This document shows, in pieces, positions 49,799 to 60,105 of a DNA stretch of 64,000 bases. This DNA comes from UBA11524 sp964464815 (lineage in GTDB: Bacteria > Bacillota > Clostridia > Christensenellales > Aristaeellaceae), in contig CAYXHF010000007.1 of the NCBI GenBank assembly GCA_964464815.1, forward strand, positions 12,973 to 76,972, read 5' to 3'. The translations under genes were made by a program, and so were the position numbers. The notes beneath the pieces are model-generated. The model worked only from the letters and a program-made list of their open reading frames with translations, made no database searches and was not told the origin of the DNA. How positions within the stretch are numbered: position 1 is the first letter of the stretch; each line of letters begins with the position of its first letter.

Positions 49799-51892
49799 AT
49801 GTCCGCTGGGCGGAAAGGAAGTAGTATGGCAATGGAGAACATGCTGACCTGCACGGAAAACCGTGAGCTGTCATGGCTTCGATTCAATGAACGTGTGCTG
49901 GAAGAGGCGGAGGACGAGCGCGTACCGCTTTGTGAGCGACTGTCGTTCCTGTCGATTTTCCAGAGCAATCTGGATGAATTCTTTATGGTGCGCATCGGCA
50001 GCCTGCATGATCAGATGCTGCTGGACAAGGAGGCGCGCGAAAACAAAACGAATATGACGCCGGGCGAGCAGATTGATGCGGCCATCAGCCGGATTCGCGA
50101 TTTGTGCGACCGCCGTGACCGGATGTATATTTCTGTTCTGAAAAAGCTGGAGGAGCAAGGCATCAGCATTGTCAACTTCCATCAAATCAGCCCGCAGAGT
50201 GAACAGTATCTGGAACACATATTCCGCACGGATTTCCTGCCACTCCTGTCCACGTATGTGGTGGGCAAGAAGCAGACGTTTCCCTTCCTGCGCAACAAGG
50301 AAATTTATGCCGTTGCCGTCCTGAAAACGGGCAGCGAGAAGGAGAAAATCGGCATCGTTCCGTGCAGTGAGCAGAAGTTTCCGCGCCTGATTGCCGTGCC
50401 GGAGCGCACGGGCTGCTATATCCTGTCCGAGGAGCTGATTCTGCACTATCTGCCGATGCTCTTTGGCCGCTATCGTGTGGCCAGCAAGACACTGGCGCGT
50501 ATCACCCGTAGCGCGGATATTGATGCCGATAGCGTCTATGACGAGGACCTGAACTACCGCGACCACATGGCCGAGGTGGTGCGCCTGCGCCAGAAGCTTT
50601 GTCCCGTGCGATTGGAGCTGTCGCGCAAGATTGGCCAGGACATCATCGAAAAGCTGTGCGAGCAGCTTAAGCTGGATACGGATCGCGTCTACGAATACGA
50701 CACGCCGCTGGACATCAGCTTTCTGTATGGCATTCAGGATACCCTGCGCAGCCATGCGGAATTGTTCTACGCGCCGCGCCATCCGCAGGCAACGCCGGAT
50801 ATTGCGGATAATCGCCCGGTCATCGAGCAGATTTTGGAGAAGGATGTGCTGCTGCATTATCCCTACCAAAGCATCCGGCCGTTCCTGCGCATGCTGTCTG
50901 AGGCGGCCAATGACCCGCAGGTGGTGTCCATCCGCATGACACTCTACCGTCTGGCGCGCGATTCCAAGGTCGTGGAGGCGCTGGTGGAGGCCGCGGAAAA
51001 CGGCAAGCAGGTGGACGTGCTGGTGGAGCTGAAGGCACGCTTTGACGAGGAGAACAACATCGAGTGGAGCCGTCAGCTGGAGCGTGCGGGCTGCCACGTC
51101 ATCTACGGCGTGGACAAGCTGAAGGTGCATTCCAAGCTGTGCCTGATTACGCGCAAGACGGAGCAGGGCATTGAGTATATCACCCAGATTGGCACAGGCA
51201 ACTATAACGAAAAGACGAGCCGCCTGTACACGGATTTGAGCTACATGACATCGCGCCGTGAAATCGGCGAGGAAGCATTGCAGGTCTTCCAGGCGCTGAT
51301 GCTGGGTGAAACGGTGGATCATATGTCCACGCTGCTGGTTGCGCCGCATTGCTTGCAGAACAAGCTGCTGGACATGATTGACGGCGAAATCAGCAAGGCA
51401 AAGGCCGGCGCCAAAGGGCATATTCGCCTGAAAATGAACAGCCTGACGGACAAAATGCTGATTGACAAGCTTGTCGAGGCCAGTCAGGCAGGTGTGCAGG
51501 TCGATATGATTGTGCGCGGCATTTGCTGTCTGCGTGGTGGCGTACCGGGCATGACGGAGAATATCCACATTATCTCGATTGTCGGTCGTTTCCTGGAGCA
51601 TAGCCGCATCTATATCTTCGGTGACGGAGAAGAGGCACGCTACTACATTGCCTCCGCAGACTGGATGACGCGCAACACCCTGCGCCGTGTGGAGGTGGCC
51701 ACGCCCTTGCTGGATGCGGACATCAAGCATCGCGTGGATCGCATGTTCGACATGATGTGGCGCGACAATGTGCAGGCGCGTGACCAGCAGAGCGATGGCA
51801 GCTACGCCAGACGCTATCCGGGAACGCAGACGCCCTTGTCCAGCCAGAACGCGCTGTATGACGAAGCGTACCGAATGGCGAAGGGAAAATAA
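49799..51892 (+). CDS. ppk: Polyphosphate kinase 1
   Basis: Ppk1 reversibly makes polyphosphate from ATP. The 697-aa protein has the N-domain ENRELSWLRFNERVLEEA, the head domain, and both C-domain catalytic regions: KVHSKLCLITRK with the phosphohistidine and FLEHSRIYIF with the second His. IGTGNYNEKTSRLYTDLSY is also typical. Two starts are possible: ATG 49799 with AAGGAGG five bases upstream, and ATG 49826 with AAAGGA; TACAAT at 49781 could be a -10 whose transcript would begin close to the first. The first is used here. Phosphate control (pho box) was not seen. Confidence 0.94.
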   Translation: MSAGRKGSSMAMENMLTCTENRELSWLRFNERVLEEAEDERVPLCERLSFLSIFQSNLDEFFMVRIGSLHDQMLLDKEARENKTNMTPGEQIDAAISRIRDLCDRRDRMYISVLKKLEEQGISIVNFHQISPQSEQYLEHIFRTDFLPLLSTYVVGKKQTFPFLRNKEIYAVAVLKTGSEKEKIGIVPCSEQKFPRLIAVPERTGCYILSEELILHYLPMLFGRYRVASKTLARITRSADIDADSVYDEDLNYRDHMAEVVRLRQKLCPVRLELSRKIGQDIIEKLCEQLKLDTDRVYEYDTPLDISFLYGIQDTLRSHAELFYAPRHPQATPDIADNRPVIEQILEKDVLLHYPYQSIRPFLRMLSEAANDPQVVSIRMTLYRLARDSKVVEALVEAAENGKQVDVLVELKARFDEENNIEWSRQLERAGCHVIYGVDKLKVHSKLCLITRKTEQGIEYITQIGTGNYNEKTSRLYTDLSYMTSRREIGEEALQVFQALMLGETVDHMSTLLVAPHCLQNKLLDMIDGEISKAKAGAKGHIRLKMNSLTDKMLIDKLVEASQAGVQVDMIVRGICCLRGGVPGMTENIHIISIVGRFLEHSRIYIFGDGEEARYYIASADWMTRNTLRRVEVATPLLDADIKHRVDRMFDMMWRDNVQARDQQSDGSYARRYPGTQTPLSSQNALYDEAYRMAKGK

Positions 51893-51917
51893 AAAGAGAG
51901 GAGCGTGCCTCCTCTCT
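51888..51917 (-). terminator. Terminator of hemW (overlaps the ppk end)
   Basis: Minus strand AGAGAGGAG pairs with CTCCTCTCT, then TTTTATTTT. The hairpin starts right after the ppk stop. Confidence 0.75.
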
Positions 51918-51928
51918 ATGTCATAAAA

Positions 51929-53071
51929 TTACGCGTCCATCAGCTCGACAAGAATGGCGTTTTGCACATCCATGCCACGCCGTGTCAGCGCCCAGCAGTC
52001 GTTCTGATGGGTGAGCAGGCCCTGCTGCGCCAGCGTGCGCAGCTTCGCGCCGTAAAGCGCATCCAGAGACACATGATGCATGGCTTCAAAGGCCCGTTCG
52101 CTGACGCCTTCGGTCATGCGAAGTCCCAGCATCATGGTTTCAAAGCGGCTGTCCTCTGGTGTGACGCGCGTCGCTTCGCGCAGGGAATCGTTCCTGCTTT
52201 CGACCATGCGGAAGTATTCCGGCAGTGTGCGCGGATTGCTGGTGCGCATCATGCCGTCCTTGCAGGGCAGGTACGATGCGGCGGACACGCCAAGGCCGAT
52301 GTAGGGCACCTGCCGCCAGTAGCCGATGTTGTGCCGACATGCACAGCCCGGACGCGCGAAATTGCTGATTTCGTACTGCGCAAAGCCTTCACGGGCCAGC
52401 AGGGATAGCGTCAGGTCGTACATGCGCCGTTCGTCCTCTTCCTCCGGCAGGGAGAGCCGTCCTTGCTCCAAATCGCGCAGGAGCGGCGTTCCTTCCTCGG
52501 GAATCAGGCCGTAGCAGGAAAGATGCTCGGGCTTGAGAGAAAGCGCCTTTTCCAGCGTTTCCTGCCACTGCGCGACCGTTTGGCCGGGCAGACCGAACAT
52601 CAGGTCAAGGCTGATGTGCTGAAAGCCAGCACGGCGCGCCAGCTGAACACTCTGCGCCACCTGCGCAAAGTCGTGGATGCGCCCAAGCCGCGTCAGCAGC
52701 TCCATCTGGTATGCCTGCATGCCCATCGACAGACGGTTCACGCCGCAGGAAAGCGCCGCGTCGCACCAGGCTTCACTTAGCGTCCCGGGATTGGCCTCGG
52801 AGGTGAATTCGGCATCCGGCAGCGGCGGAAAATACGCTGCCGTGCCGCGCAGGAGCTTTGTCAGCAGGTCGGGTGGCAGAATGGACGGCGTACCACCGCC
52901 CAGATAGGCGGTTTCCATGGGCTGTGTGCCGTGGATGTGGGACAGCGCTTGCGCCTCCTGCAAAAGCGCATCCACATAGTGTGCCATGGTGTCCTCCGCA
53001 TGGGCGAAGGACGCGAAATCACAATAGCGGCATTTTTGCCGACAATAGGGAATATGCAAATAAAGTTCCAT
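51929..53071 (-). CDS. hemW: HemW-type radical SAM protein
   Basis: HemW is a heme chaperone related to HemN but not itself an oxygen-independent coproporphyrinogen oxidase. The 380-aa protein starts MELYLHIPYCRQKCRYCDF with the radical SAM Cys motif C-x3-C-x2-C (Cys10, 14, 17). GGGTPS, a SMGMQAYQ-like segment, DLMFGLPGQT, and the HemW-type HNIGYW motif follow. ATG 53071-53069 is chosen because GGAG is six bases upstream; the preceding ATG abuts the ribosome-binding site. It is divergent from the DUF1622 gene. The usual neighbours hrcA-lepA are not adjacent, though lepA is about 1.3 kb away. Confidence 0.93.
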   Translation of the reverse strand: MELYLHIPYCRQKCRYCDFASFAHAEDTMAHYVDALLQEAQALSHIHGTQPMETAYLGGGTPSILPPDLLTKLLRGTAAYFPPLPDAEFTSEANPGTLSEAWCDAALSCGVNRLSMGMQAYQMELLTRLGRIHDFAQVAQSVQLARRAGFQHISLDLMFGLPGQTVAQWQETLEKALSLKPEHLSCYGLIPEEGTPLLRDLEQGRLSLPEEEDERRMYDLTLSLLAREGFAQYEISNFARPGCACRHNIGYWRQVPYIGLGVSAASYLPCKDGMMRTSNPRTLPEYFRMVESRNDSLREATRVTPEDSRFETMMLGLRMTEGVSERAFEAMHHVSLDALYGAKLRTLAQQGLLTHQNDCWALTRRGMDVQNAILVELMDA

Positions 53072-53128
53072 GGACATCTCCTACAAATGGGGCGGTCGAT
53101 GGGAAGAAAAAGGAGAAATACAGAAAAC

Positions 53129-53572
53129 ATGGATACCATCATCAAGGTGCTGGAAGAAATCGTGCATTATGCCGCACAGCTGGGCATTGCACTGGCGGAA
53201 CTGGCGGGCATTACCGTCCTGCTGATTACGGCTGTCAAGGGCATGATCAGCTACTTCAAGAACGACGAGCATCTGCGTCTGGAATTGGCGCAGGGCATCG
53301 CGCTGGCGCTGGAATTCAAGCTGGGCGGCGAGGTGCTGCGCACGGTTATCGTTCGCGAATGGACGGAGCTGCTCATCCTGGGCGCTATCATCGCCCTGCG
53401 TGGTGTGCTGACGCTCCTGCTCCACTGGGAAATCAAGGTGGAAGAGGAGCATGACGAGCGCATGCTGAAGCTCAAGGCCATGGAAGAAGCGGAGGGTGGC
53501 GACAAGGAGAAGTTCTCCCAGACGATGCGCGAAACTGCCGGTGAAATCCTGAACAAGCGCCCGAAGCGCTAA
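53129..53572 (+). CDS. DUF1622 membrane protein
   Basis: A 147-aa protein with three hydrophobic segments: residues about 10-35 (YAAQLGIALAELAGITVLLI), 55-75 and 80-100 (LILGAIIALRGVLTLLLHW), and a charged C-terminal tail rich in Glu and Lys (WEIKVEEEHDERMLKLKAMEE...). LRLELAQGIALALEFKLGGEVLRT is the conserved DUF1622 core. Function unknown. AAAAGGAG lies 13 bases before ATG 53129, rather far, so the start is less certain. The promoter must lie within the hemW 5' end. Confidence 0.82.
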   Translation: MDTIIKVLEEIVHYAAQLGIALAELAGITVLLITAVKGMISYFKNDEHLRLELAQGIALALEFKLGGEVLRTVIVREWTELLILGAIIALRGVLTLLLHWEIKVEEEHDERMLKLKAMEEAEGGDKEKFSQTMRETAGEILNKRPKR

Positions 53573-53588
53573 ATAACGCTGAGAAAGA

Positions 53589-53627
53589 GGAAGCAGAAGA
53601 CAAAAACTCGTCTTCTGCTTTTTCTTT
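53589..53627 (+). terminator. Terminator after the DUF1622 gene
   Basis: AAGCAGAAGAC pairs with GTCTTCTGCTT, followed by TTTCTTTT. Confidence 0.85.
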
Positions 53628-53710
53628 TACTAATTTACGTCTAAAACATGGTACCGAGCATAGTGGATTATTCCGCTGTGCGAATGACATGGGTTAGATG
53701 AAAATTAGTA
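53628..53710. repeat. TACTAAT palindromic element, copy C (83 bp)
   Basis: Ends TACTAATTTACGTCTAAAAC and the matching inverted GTTAGATGAAAATTAGTA. The centre CCGAGCATAGTGGATT is shared with copy A, and the right 37 bases with copy B. The right end supplies the TAA stop codon (and the preceding TAC codon) of the SLOG gene on the minus strand. Confidence 0.87.
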
Positions 53711-54352
53711 TTTATTGCTTTTTTGCAGGAACGCCTCGCAGTCGCTTTGCATTGCCAGATTCAGCAGCGGCAACCCCTCATGCAGCGCGTACATCGACGT
53801 CTGCAACGTGCCGCCACGCCGATGGTGCAGATAGCAGACGCAAAAGCTGCTGTGATCGACCATATAGCGGTTGCGCGCGAACATGCAGCCATCGTAATAG
53901 TCGCGGGAAAGCACGGTCGTTTCGTCGGCCTCGTAGAGCAGCTGCTCATACACGCGACAGTCTGCCGGTCGCCAGCGGGCGCTTTGGTTGCTGCACGGCA
54001 GGGCCATGCGCAGACGCACGTCCGGATGCGCTTGCCGCAGGCACAGCACCCGTTGCGCCGCCAGCGTGTCAAAGCCCAATGCACCACCGCACAGGAAGTC
54101 GCGATACCCACGGCAATAGAGCGCCTCCAGCACGCAATCCAGCAGGCCGGACAGATGCGCGCGCTCCTGCACCGAAAGAATGCGGTGGCCGGTGAAGCAA
54201 ACGCTCAGTGGCTTGCGTCCCTGCTCCTGTGAGGAGAAGACATCGGCAATTTGCTGGCGGGAAATGTGGGACATGGGCTGATGTAGCGTTGGCGGCGGAA
54301 CGGCCGGGCGCAGAAAAGAGGAAGATGACGATGAGGTCGGACGGTATCGCAT
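53705..54352 (-). CDS. SLOG/DUF1273-like nucleotide-binding protein
   Basis: A 215-aa protein. The N-terminal ~45 residues are low-complexity (RPTSSSSSSFLRPAV). The core fits the SLOG/DUF1273 (YpsA-like) family: LSVCFTGHRILS, GYRDFLCGGALGFDTLAAQ and DYYDGCMFARNRYMVDHSSF. SLOG proteins bind nucleotides or related ligands; YpsA affects cell division in Bacillus. Stop codon lies inside repeat copy C, so the C-terminus may have been redefined by insertion. GGAGGA precedes ATG 54352-54350. It lies 30 bases after lepA on the same strand. Confidence 0.85.
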   Translation of the reverse strand: MRYRPTSSSSSSFLRPAVPPPTLHQPMSHISRQQIADVFSSQEQGRKPLSVCFTGHRILSVQERAHLSGLLDCVLEALYCRGYRDFLCGGALGFDTLAAQRVLCLRQAHPDVRLRMALPCSNQSARWRPADCRVYEQLLYEADETTVLSRDYYDGCMFARNRYMVDHSSFCVCYLHHRRGGTLQTSMYALHEGLPLLNLAMQSDCEAFLQKSNKY

Positions 54353-54382
54353 GGTGTTCCTCCATCTTGCAGGGGTGGTGCG

Positions 54383-56188
<1,806 letters not shown>

Positions 56189-56246
56189 GCTGAGTCCCTC
56201 CGTTAACAGCCCCAAGGGCCAGAATTGTGCATAGCTTCACACCTAT

Positions 56247-56275
56247 ATCATACTGGATTTTGCCTCGTTTTGCAA
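56247..56275 (-). promoter_or_regulatory. Sigma-A promoter of lepA
   Basis: Minus strand TTGCAA (56275-56270), 17-bp spacer, TATGAT (56252-56247). Confidence 0.75.
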
Positions 56276-56310
56276 GAGGAGAAGCACCCCTTGGGAAGAA
56301 AAAAGTCCGC

Positions 56311-56345
56311 AAAATGCAAAGAGCGCCAGCAAAAACTGACGCTCC
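56311..56345 (-). terminator. Terminator of nadD::yqeK-rsfS
   Basis: Minus strand GAGCGTCAG pairs with CTGGCGCTC (G-U allowed), then TTTGCATTTT; it ends before the lepA promoter. Confidence 0.7.
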
Positions 56346-56360
56346 GCAAAAGTGAAGGAA

Positions 56361-56723
56361 TTACAAATCCGACTGGTCAAAGGGCAGGACAATGCGATTG
56401 CCGCCATCCGTCCACAGGCGTTCCAGATTGTAGAACTCGCGCTCCTCCGTGTGGAAAATATGCACAAGCATGAAGCCATAGTCCAGAATGATCCAGCGGC
56501 CCTCGTTCTGGCCCTCACGGCGGCGCAGCGCCACGCCCAGCTCGGCCATCTTCTCGTCCACATCGTCGGCCAGTGCCTTCACCTGATTGGCGGTGCGGCC
56601 GGAGGCGATGAGCATGTAGTCGCAAATCACCGTCAGGTTCTGCACATCCAGACCGACAATCTGGCTGGCCTTGTTCTTGTAGAGTTGCTGTGCAGCCTCC
56701 TGCACCAGAGCAATATTCTGCAT
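56361..56723 (-). CDS. rsfS: Ribosome silencing factor RsfS
   Basis: RsfS binds ribosomal protein L14 and blocks subunit joining during starvation. The 120-aa protein has QLYKNKASQIVGLDVQNLTVICDYMLIASG (in two parts: NKASQIVGLDVQNLT, VICDYMLIASGRTANQVKA), EGQNEGRWIILDYGFMLVHIF and EREFYNLERLW. AAGGAG lies eight bases before ATG 56723-56721; the frame remains open far upstream through nadD::yqeK and that extension is not real. Typical downstream partner of nadD-yqeK. Confidence 0.95.
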   Translation of the reverse strand: MQNIALVQEAAQQLYKNKASQIVGLDVQNLTVICDYMLIASGRTANQVKALADDVDEKMAELGVALRRREGQNEGRWIILDYGFMLVHIFHTEEREFYNLERLWTDGGNRIVLPFDQSDL

Positions 56724-56736
56724 ATGTTCTTTCTCC

Positions 56737-57927
56737 TTATGCCCCTGTTTCGGGGAGTGTTTTGAGCCACTGGATGGTATCCAGTGTGGTGTGGAAAATG
56801 GAATTCCCGTTTTTACGGATATAGTTGGTGGATTCCTCCATATGGAACAGCAGCGCCTTTTCCAGCGATAGCTGTGCCAGCAAACGCGACTTGTCCAGTG
56901 CAGGGTAATGCGCCCGCGTCGGTTCAATCTTGTCGGCCAGCCAAAGAATCATGTCCAACTGGCGCATGCCGGGACAGCCCGTGTTGTGGTGACGGATGGC
57001 ATCAAGAATTTCCTCGTCCTCAACGCCATAGACCTCCTGCGCCTGACAAGCACCGGCGGGTGCATGCAGCAGTGCGCCGCTTTGCGCCATATCCGGCTCA
57101 ACCGTGACGCCATGCGCCTGACACAGACGCAGCATTTGCTTGACCGGAAAGCATTTTGCGCAGTCATGGAGGAGTCCCGCAATTTCGGCCTTCACGGGAT
57201 CCAAATGATGCGTCAGGGCCAGCTGACGACAGGTGTGCGCCACGGACAGCGAATGCGCAAAGCGATGCGGATTCAAATCCTGAAAGAGCTGGTCAAGCCA
57301 CTTGTCGCCACCGGGAATGCGCGGCGACAGGCCATACAGGCCACGGATATAGCAGTATTCCCGGACAGGAACGCTGCAATACGTCAGCCCTTTGCCGTCA
57401 GATAGCGATTGGCGCAGCTCGGTGGAGGAAACGTCCACCACTTCCGTATCCAACGGCAGGAAACGGCCACCCAGCGCCATCAAACGATGCTGCTCCTCCG
57501 AAAGCTCCTTGAGGGAATAGGTCGTGGGTCTGGGGCAAACGATGAAGGTACACATTTTCAATACCTGCTCGTAATTGCGCCAGTTCTGCAATTCCATCAG
57601 CGTATCCGTGCCGATGAGATAAAACAGGTCGGCCTTGGGATAATCTGCCCGCAAAATGGACAGCGTATCCACTGTATAAATCACGCCCTCGCGATCCAGC
57701 TCCACGCGGGATGGCGTCAGGTGATCATGCTGCGCACAGGCACAGCAGACCATGCGCCAACGTTCCTCGGCTGGGGTGATGTCGGTCTTGTGTGGCGGAT
57801 TTCCCGTGGGCAGCATCAGCACGCGATCCAGATTGGCCGCCTTCAGTGCCGTCAGCGCCATGTGGATGTGTCCTTCATGAATGGGGTTAAAGGTACCGCC
57901 CAAAATACCGATACGTTCTTTTGCCAT
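56737..57927 (-). CDS. nadD-yqeK: NadD::YqeK fusion (NaMN adenylyltransferase plus HD-domain Ap4A hydrolase)
   Basis: A single 396-aa frame holds two activities. Residues 1 to about 205 are NadD, which converts nicotinate mononucleotide and ATP to NaAD: IGILGGTFNPIHEGHIHMA, MLPTGNPPHK, FYLIGTDTLMEL and DVSSTELRQSL. Residues about 215-396 are YqeK, an HD-domain diadenosine tetraphosphatase: HRFAHSLSVAHTCRQLA, AGLLHDCAK (HD) and ILDAIRHHNTG. Usually these are two adjacent genes (nadD-yqeK-rsfS), here fused with no stop. AGGAGG lies 11 bases before ATG 57927-57925. rsfS follows 13 bases after the stop. Confidence 0.93.
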   Translation of the reverse strand: MAKERIGILGGTFNPIHEGHIHMALTALKAANLDRVLMLPTGNPPHKTDITPAEERWRMVCCACAQHDHLTPSRVELDREGVIYTVDTLSILRADYPKADLFYLIGTDTLMELQNWRNYEQVLKMCTFIVCPRPTTYSLKELSEEQHRLMALGGRFLPLDTEVVDVSSTELRQSLSDGKGLTYCSVPVREYCYIRGLYGLSPRIPGGDKWLDQLFQDLNPHRFAHSLSVAHTCRQLALTHHLDPVKAEIAGLLHDCAKCFPVKQMLRLCQAHGVTVEPDMAQSGALLHAPAGACQAQEVYGVEDEEILDAIRHHNTGCPGMRQLDMILWLADKIEPTRAHYPALDKSRLLAQLSLEKALLFHMEESTNYIRKNGNSIFHTTLDTIQWLKTLPETGA

Positions 57928-57967
57928 ACGTTGGCATGCCTCCTGAATCCAGCAGATGTACCTTGTT

Positions 57968-57996
57968 ATTATAACTGAAAGTCCGAAAAATGTAAA
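57968..57996 (-). promoter_or_regulatory. Sigma-A promoter of nadD::yqeK-rsfS
   Basis: Minus strand TTTACA (57996-57991), 17-bp spacer, TATAAT (57973-57968). Confidence 0.75.
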
Positions 57997-58044
57997 GTCA
58001 GGCAGCAAGAAAATGACCAGATTCGGAAAGGAGCATGGGCATAC

Positions 58045-58875
58045 ATGGAAGTAAATTGGCGGCGCAGTCCGCTGGCGGAAATGCTGGATCGTCTGGGGCG
58101 TGGCGTACTGATGCTGGCGCTGGGCATTGGGTGGTTCACGTGGCTTTGGGGACTGAACTGGCTGTCGCTATTGGCAGGTGTGGCACTGGGGACACTGCTG
58201 CTCCTGCTGCGACACTGCTATCGGCAAATGACGCTGACGCGCAGGGAAAAGGCGCTGCGTGCCAGAATCGGCGGCGCGCTGTATCTGGAGGAAACGCTGC
58301 TCTGCGAGGCCAGGGAGGCGCATGAGCGTGCGGCGCGTCTGCTGATGAAGCGCTGGCCGCTGACGCTTGTGGAGGTGACGACCGATGGGGCGCTGTGCTG
58401 GCAGGACACGGAATTGCTGCTGATTCAGTGCCTGCGCATGACGGCGCAAAGTGAGCTGTCCGTGTCACAGCTTGTGGATGCCTACCGTGCCATGCGGCGG
58501 CAGCAGGCGAATCGTGCCGTGGTGTGTGTGCTGGGCAAAACAAGCGCGCGTGTGGCAGCGCAGGCCGAGGAAATGCCCGTGCCGGTTGGCATTGTGCGCC
58601 GCGAAACGATGTTGGCGCTGGCGGGCAAGTGCTTTCCGGCGACAAATGAACAGCTGGTGCGTCTGGGTGAAAGAAAGCGGCGCGTTCAGCAGCGCGGCAG
58701 CCTTCTGCGCATCATGACACAGCGCGAAAAGGCGCGGCGGTACTGGGGCTACGGTGTGTTCCTGTTGGCGATGTATGTCATCAGCGGCAGCACGTGGTAT
58801 GCCCTGCCAGGGGTGATTTGCCTGACGCTGGTGGTCGTGTGTCGCTCCGGCCGCGCGGAAGGTGAAAGGCTGTAG
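58045..58875 (+). CDS. Membrane-anchored protein with degenerate Mrr-like (restriction endonuclease) fold
   Basis: A 276-aa protein. Two membrane helices at the N-terminus (about residues 18-37 and 39-58) and two at the C-terminus (about 232-250 and 252-268) enclose a cytosolic domain. Its middle, LTLVEVTTDGALCW, then LLLIQCLRMTAQSELSVSQ and DAYRAMRRQQANRAVVCVLG, follows the order of Mrr-type restriction-endonuclease folds (D...QxK, then a helix and AxRAVVxT). However, the catalytic Lys of QxK is Leu/Arg here (QCLR), so nuclease activity is doubtful. AAAGGAG lies upstream of ATG 58045. Function unknown; family assignment is from memory and moderate. Confidence 0.65.
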   Translation: MEVNWRRSPLAEMLDRLGRGVLMLALGIGWFTWLWGLNWLSLLAGVALGTLLLLLRHCYRQMTLTRREKALRARIGGALYLEETLLCEAREAHERAARLLMKRWPLTLVEVTTDGALCWQDTELLLIQCLRMTAQSELSVSQLVDAYRAMRRQQANRAVVCVLGKTSARVAAQAEEMPVPVGIVRRETMLALAGKCFPATNEQLVRLGERKRRVQQRGSLLRIMTQREKARRYWGYGVFLLAMYVISGSTWYALPGVICLTLVVVCRSGRAEGERL

Positions 58876-58881
58876 CGGCGC

Positions 58882-60027
58882 TTACGCCGTGACCGGGTCG
58901 CGCAGCAATCGCGAGAGCAGGAGTGCTGTATCGTCAATTTCCTCCTCGGTATTGTATAGACCGGGTGCAAAGCGAATGGCGCCACTTTCCAGCGTGCCGA
59001 GCCATGCATGGACGGACGGCGCACAGTGCAGTCCGGCACGCACAGCAATGCCCGATGCAGACAGCGCATCAGCAAGGGCGCTGCTGTCGTGCCCCGGAAC
59101 GGTGATGCTGGTGATGCCCACATGCGTGGGAACATCGTCGCAGAGAATCCGCACCTGCGGCATGTTGCGCAAATGGCAGCGCAGGCGTTCGTTCAGTGCG
59201 GCCTCGTATTGGGCGATTTCCTCCCGATGACGGCGCACGAATTGAAGCCCGGCGTATAGTCCTGCAATGCCGGGCAGATTCAGCGTGCCGCTTTCGTAGC
59301 GGTCAGGGAGCAGGTCTGGCTGACGAACGCTTTCGCTCAGTGATCCTGTGCCGCCCAGAATCAGCGGCTCTGGTTGCATGCCGTAGCCAAGCGCCAATAA
59401 GCCCGTGCCCTGCGGGCCAAGCAGTCCCTTGTGGCCGGGCATGGCAACCATGTCCGCATGCAGGGTGTCCAGAGCAATGTCCTCCACACCGGCGCTCTGG
59501 GCGGCATCAACGAGCAAGGGCACGCCCTTCTCGCGGCAGACACAGCCGAGCTTTTCCACGGGCTGCACAATGCCGGTGACATTGCTGGCGTGGGCGATGA
59601 TGACAAGCGCTGTGCGCGGCGTGATGGCGTTGCGCAGGGTGTTTGGGGAAAGCAGGCCCTGCGCATCGGGCGAAAGCACCTGCACACGGATTTCGCCACG
59701 CGTGACATACCGATTGAGCAAGCGCATGACGGCATTATGCTCTGCGTAGCTGCAAATGACCTCGTCGCCGCGACGGAGCGTGCCGGAAATGGCCAGATTC
59801 AGTGCTTCGGTGCAGTTGGCGGTGAAGAGAATGCGTTCGGGATGGCTCATGCCCAAAAGGGCTGCGGCTTCTGCGCGGCAGCCCTCGACAATGCGTCCCG
59901 CTTGCAGGGCCAGCGAATGGCCACCTCTGCCGGGATTCGCACCGATTTTCTCCATGACACCCGCTACCGCGCGAATCACCTGCGGTGGCTTGGGAAAGCT
60001 GGTGGCGGCGTTGTCCAGATAGATCAT
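58882..60027 (-). CDS. Cysteine desulfurase-like aminotransferase class V enzyme
   Basis: A 381-aa PLP enzyme of the cysteine desulfurase (SufS/CsdB-like) family. It starts MIYLDNAATSFPKPPQV and has PGRGGHSLALQAG, TANCTEALNLAI, the PLP Lys region MPGHKGLLGPQGTG, RYESGTLNLPGIAGL, and a catalytic Cys loop AGLHCAPSVHAWLG. These residues support sulfur or selenium abstraction from cysteine or selenocysteine. ATG 60027-60025 is preferred over GTG 60030 (GGAGG spacing 9 and 6). It is divergently placed against the DUF3343 gene, a common genomic partner of this class. Confidence 0.92.
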   Translation of the reverse strand: MIYLDNAATSFPKPPQVIRAVAGVMEKIGANPGRGGHSLALQAGRIVEGCRAEAAALLGMSHPERILFTANCTEALNLAISGTLRRGDEVICSYAEHNAVMRLLNRYVTRGEIRVQVLSPDAQGLLSPNTLRNAITPRTALVIIAHASNVTGIVQPVEKLGCVCREKGVPLLVDAAQSAGVEDIALDTLHADMVAMPGHKGLLGPQGTGLLALGYGMQPEPLILGGTGSLSESVRQPDLLPDRYESGTLNLPGIAGLYAGLQFVRRHREEIAQYEAALNERLRCHLRNMPQVRILCDDVPTHVGITSITVPGHDSSALADALSASGIAVRAGLHCAPSVHAWLGTLESGAIRFAPGLYNTEEEIDDTALLLSRLLRDPVTA

Positions 60028-60105
60028 CACAAACTTCCTCCATCATCCGCGAACCTATGGGGACGCTTTTGTATATCCTAATAGCAGGAGGAGGGAGGTA
60101 GAACC

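Noticed and set aside
49871..51730. Open frame of about 620 codons antisense to ppk
   Set aside because: Antisense shadow; ppk has both catalytic histidine motifs.
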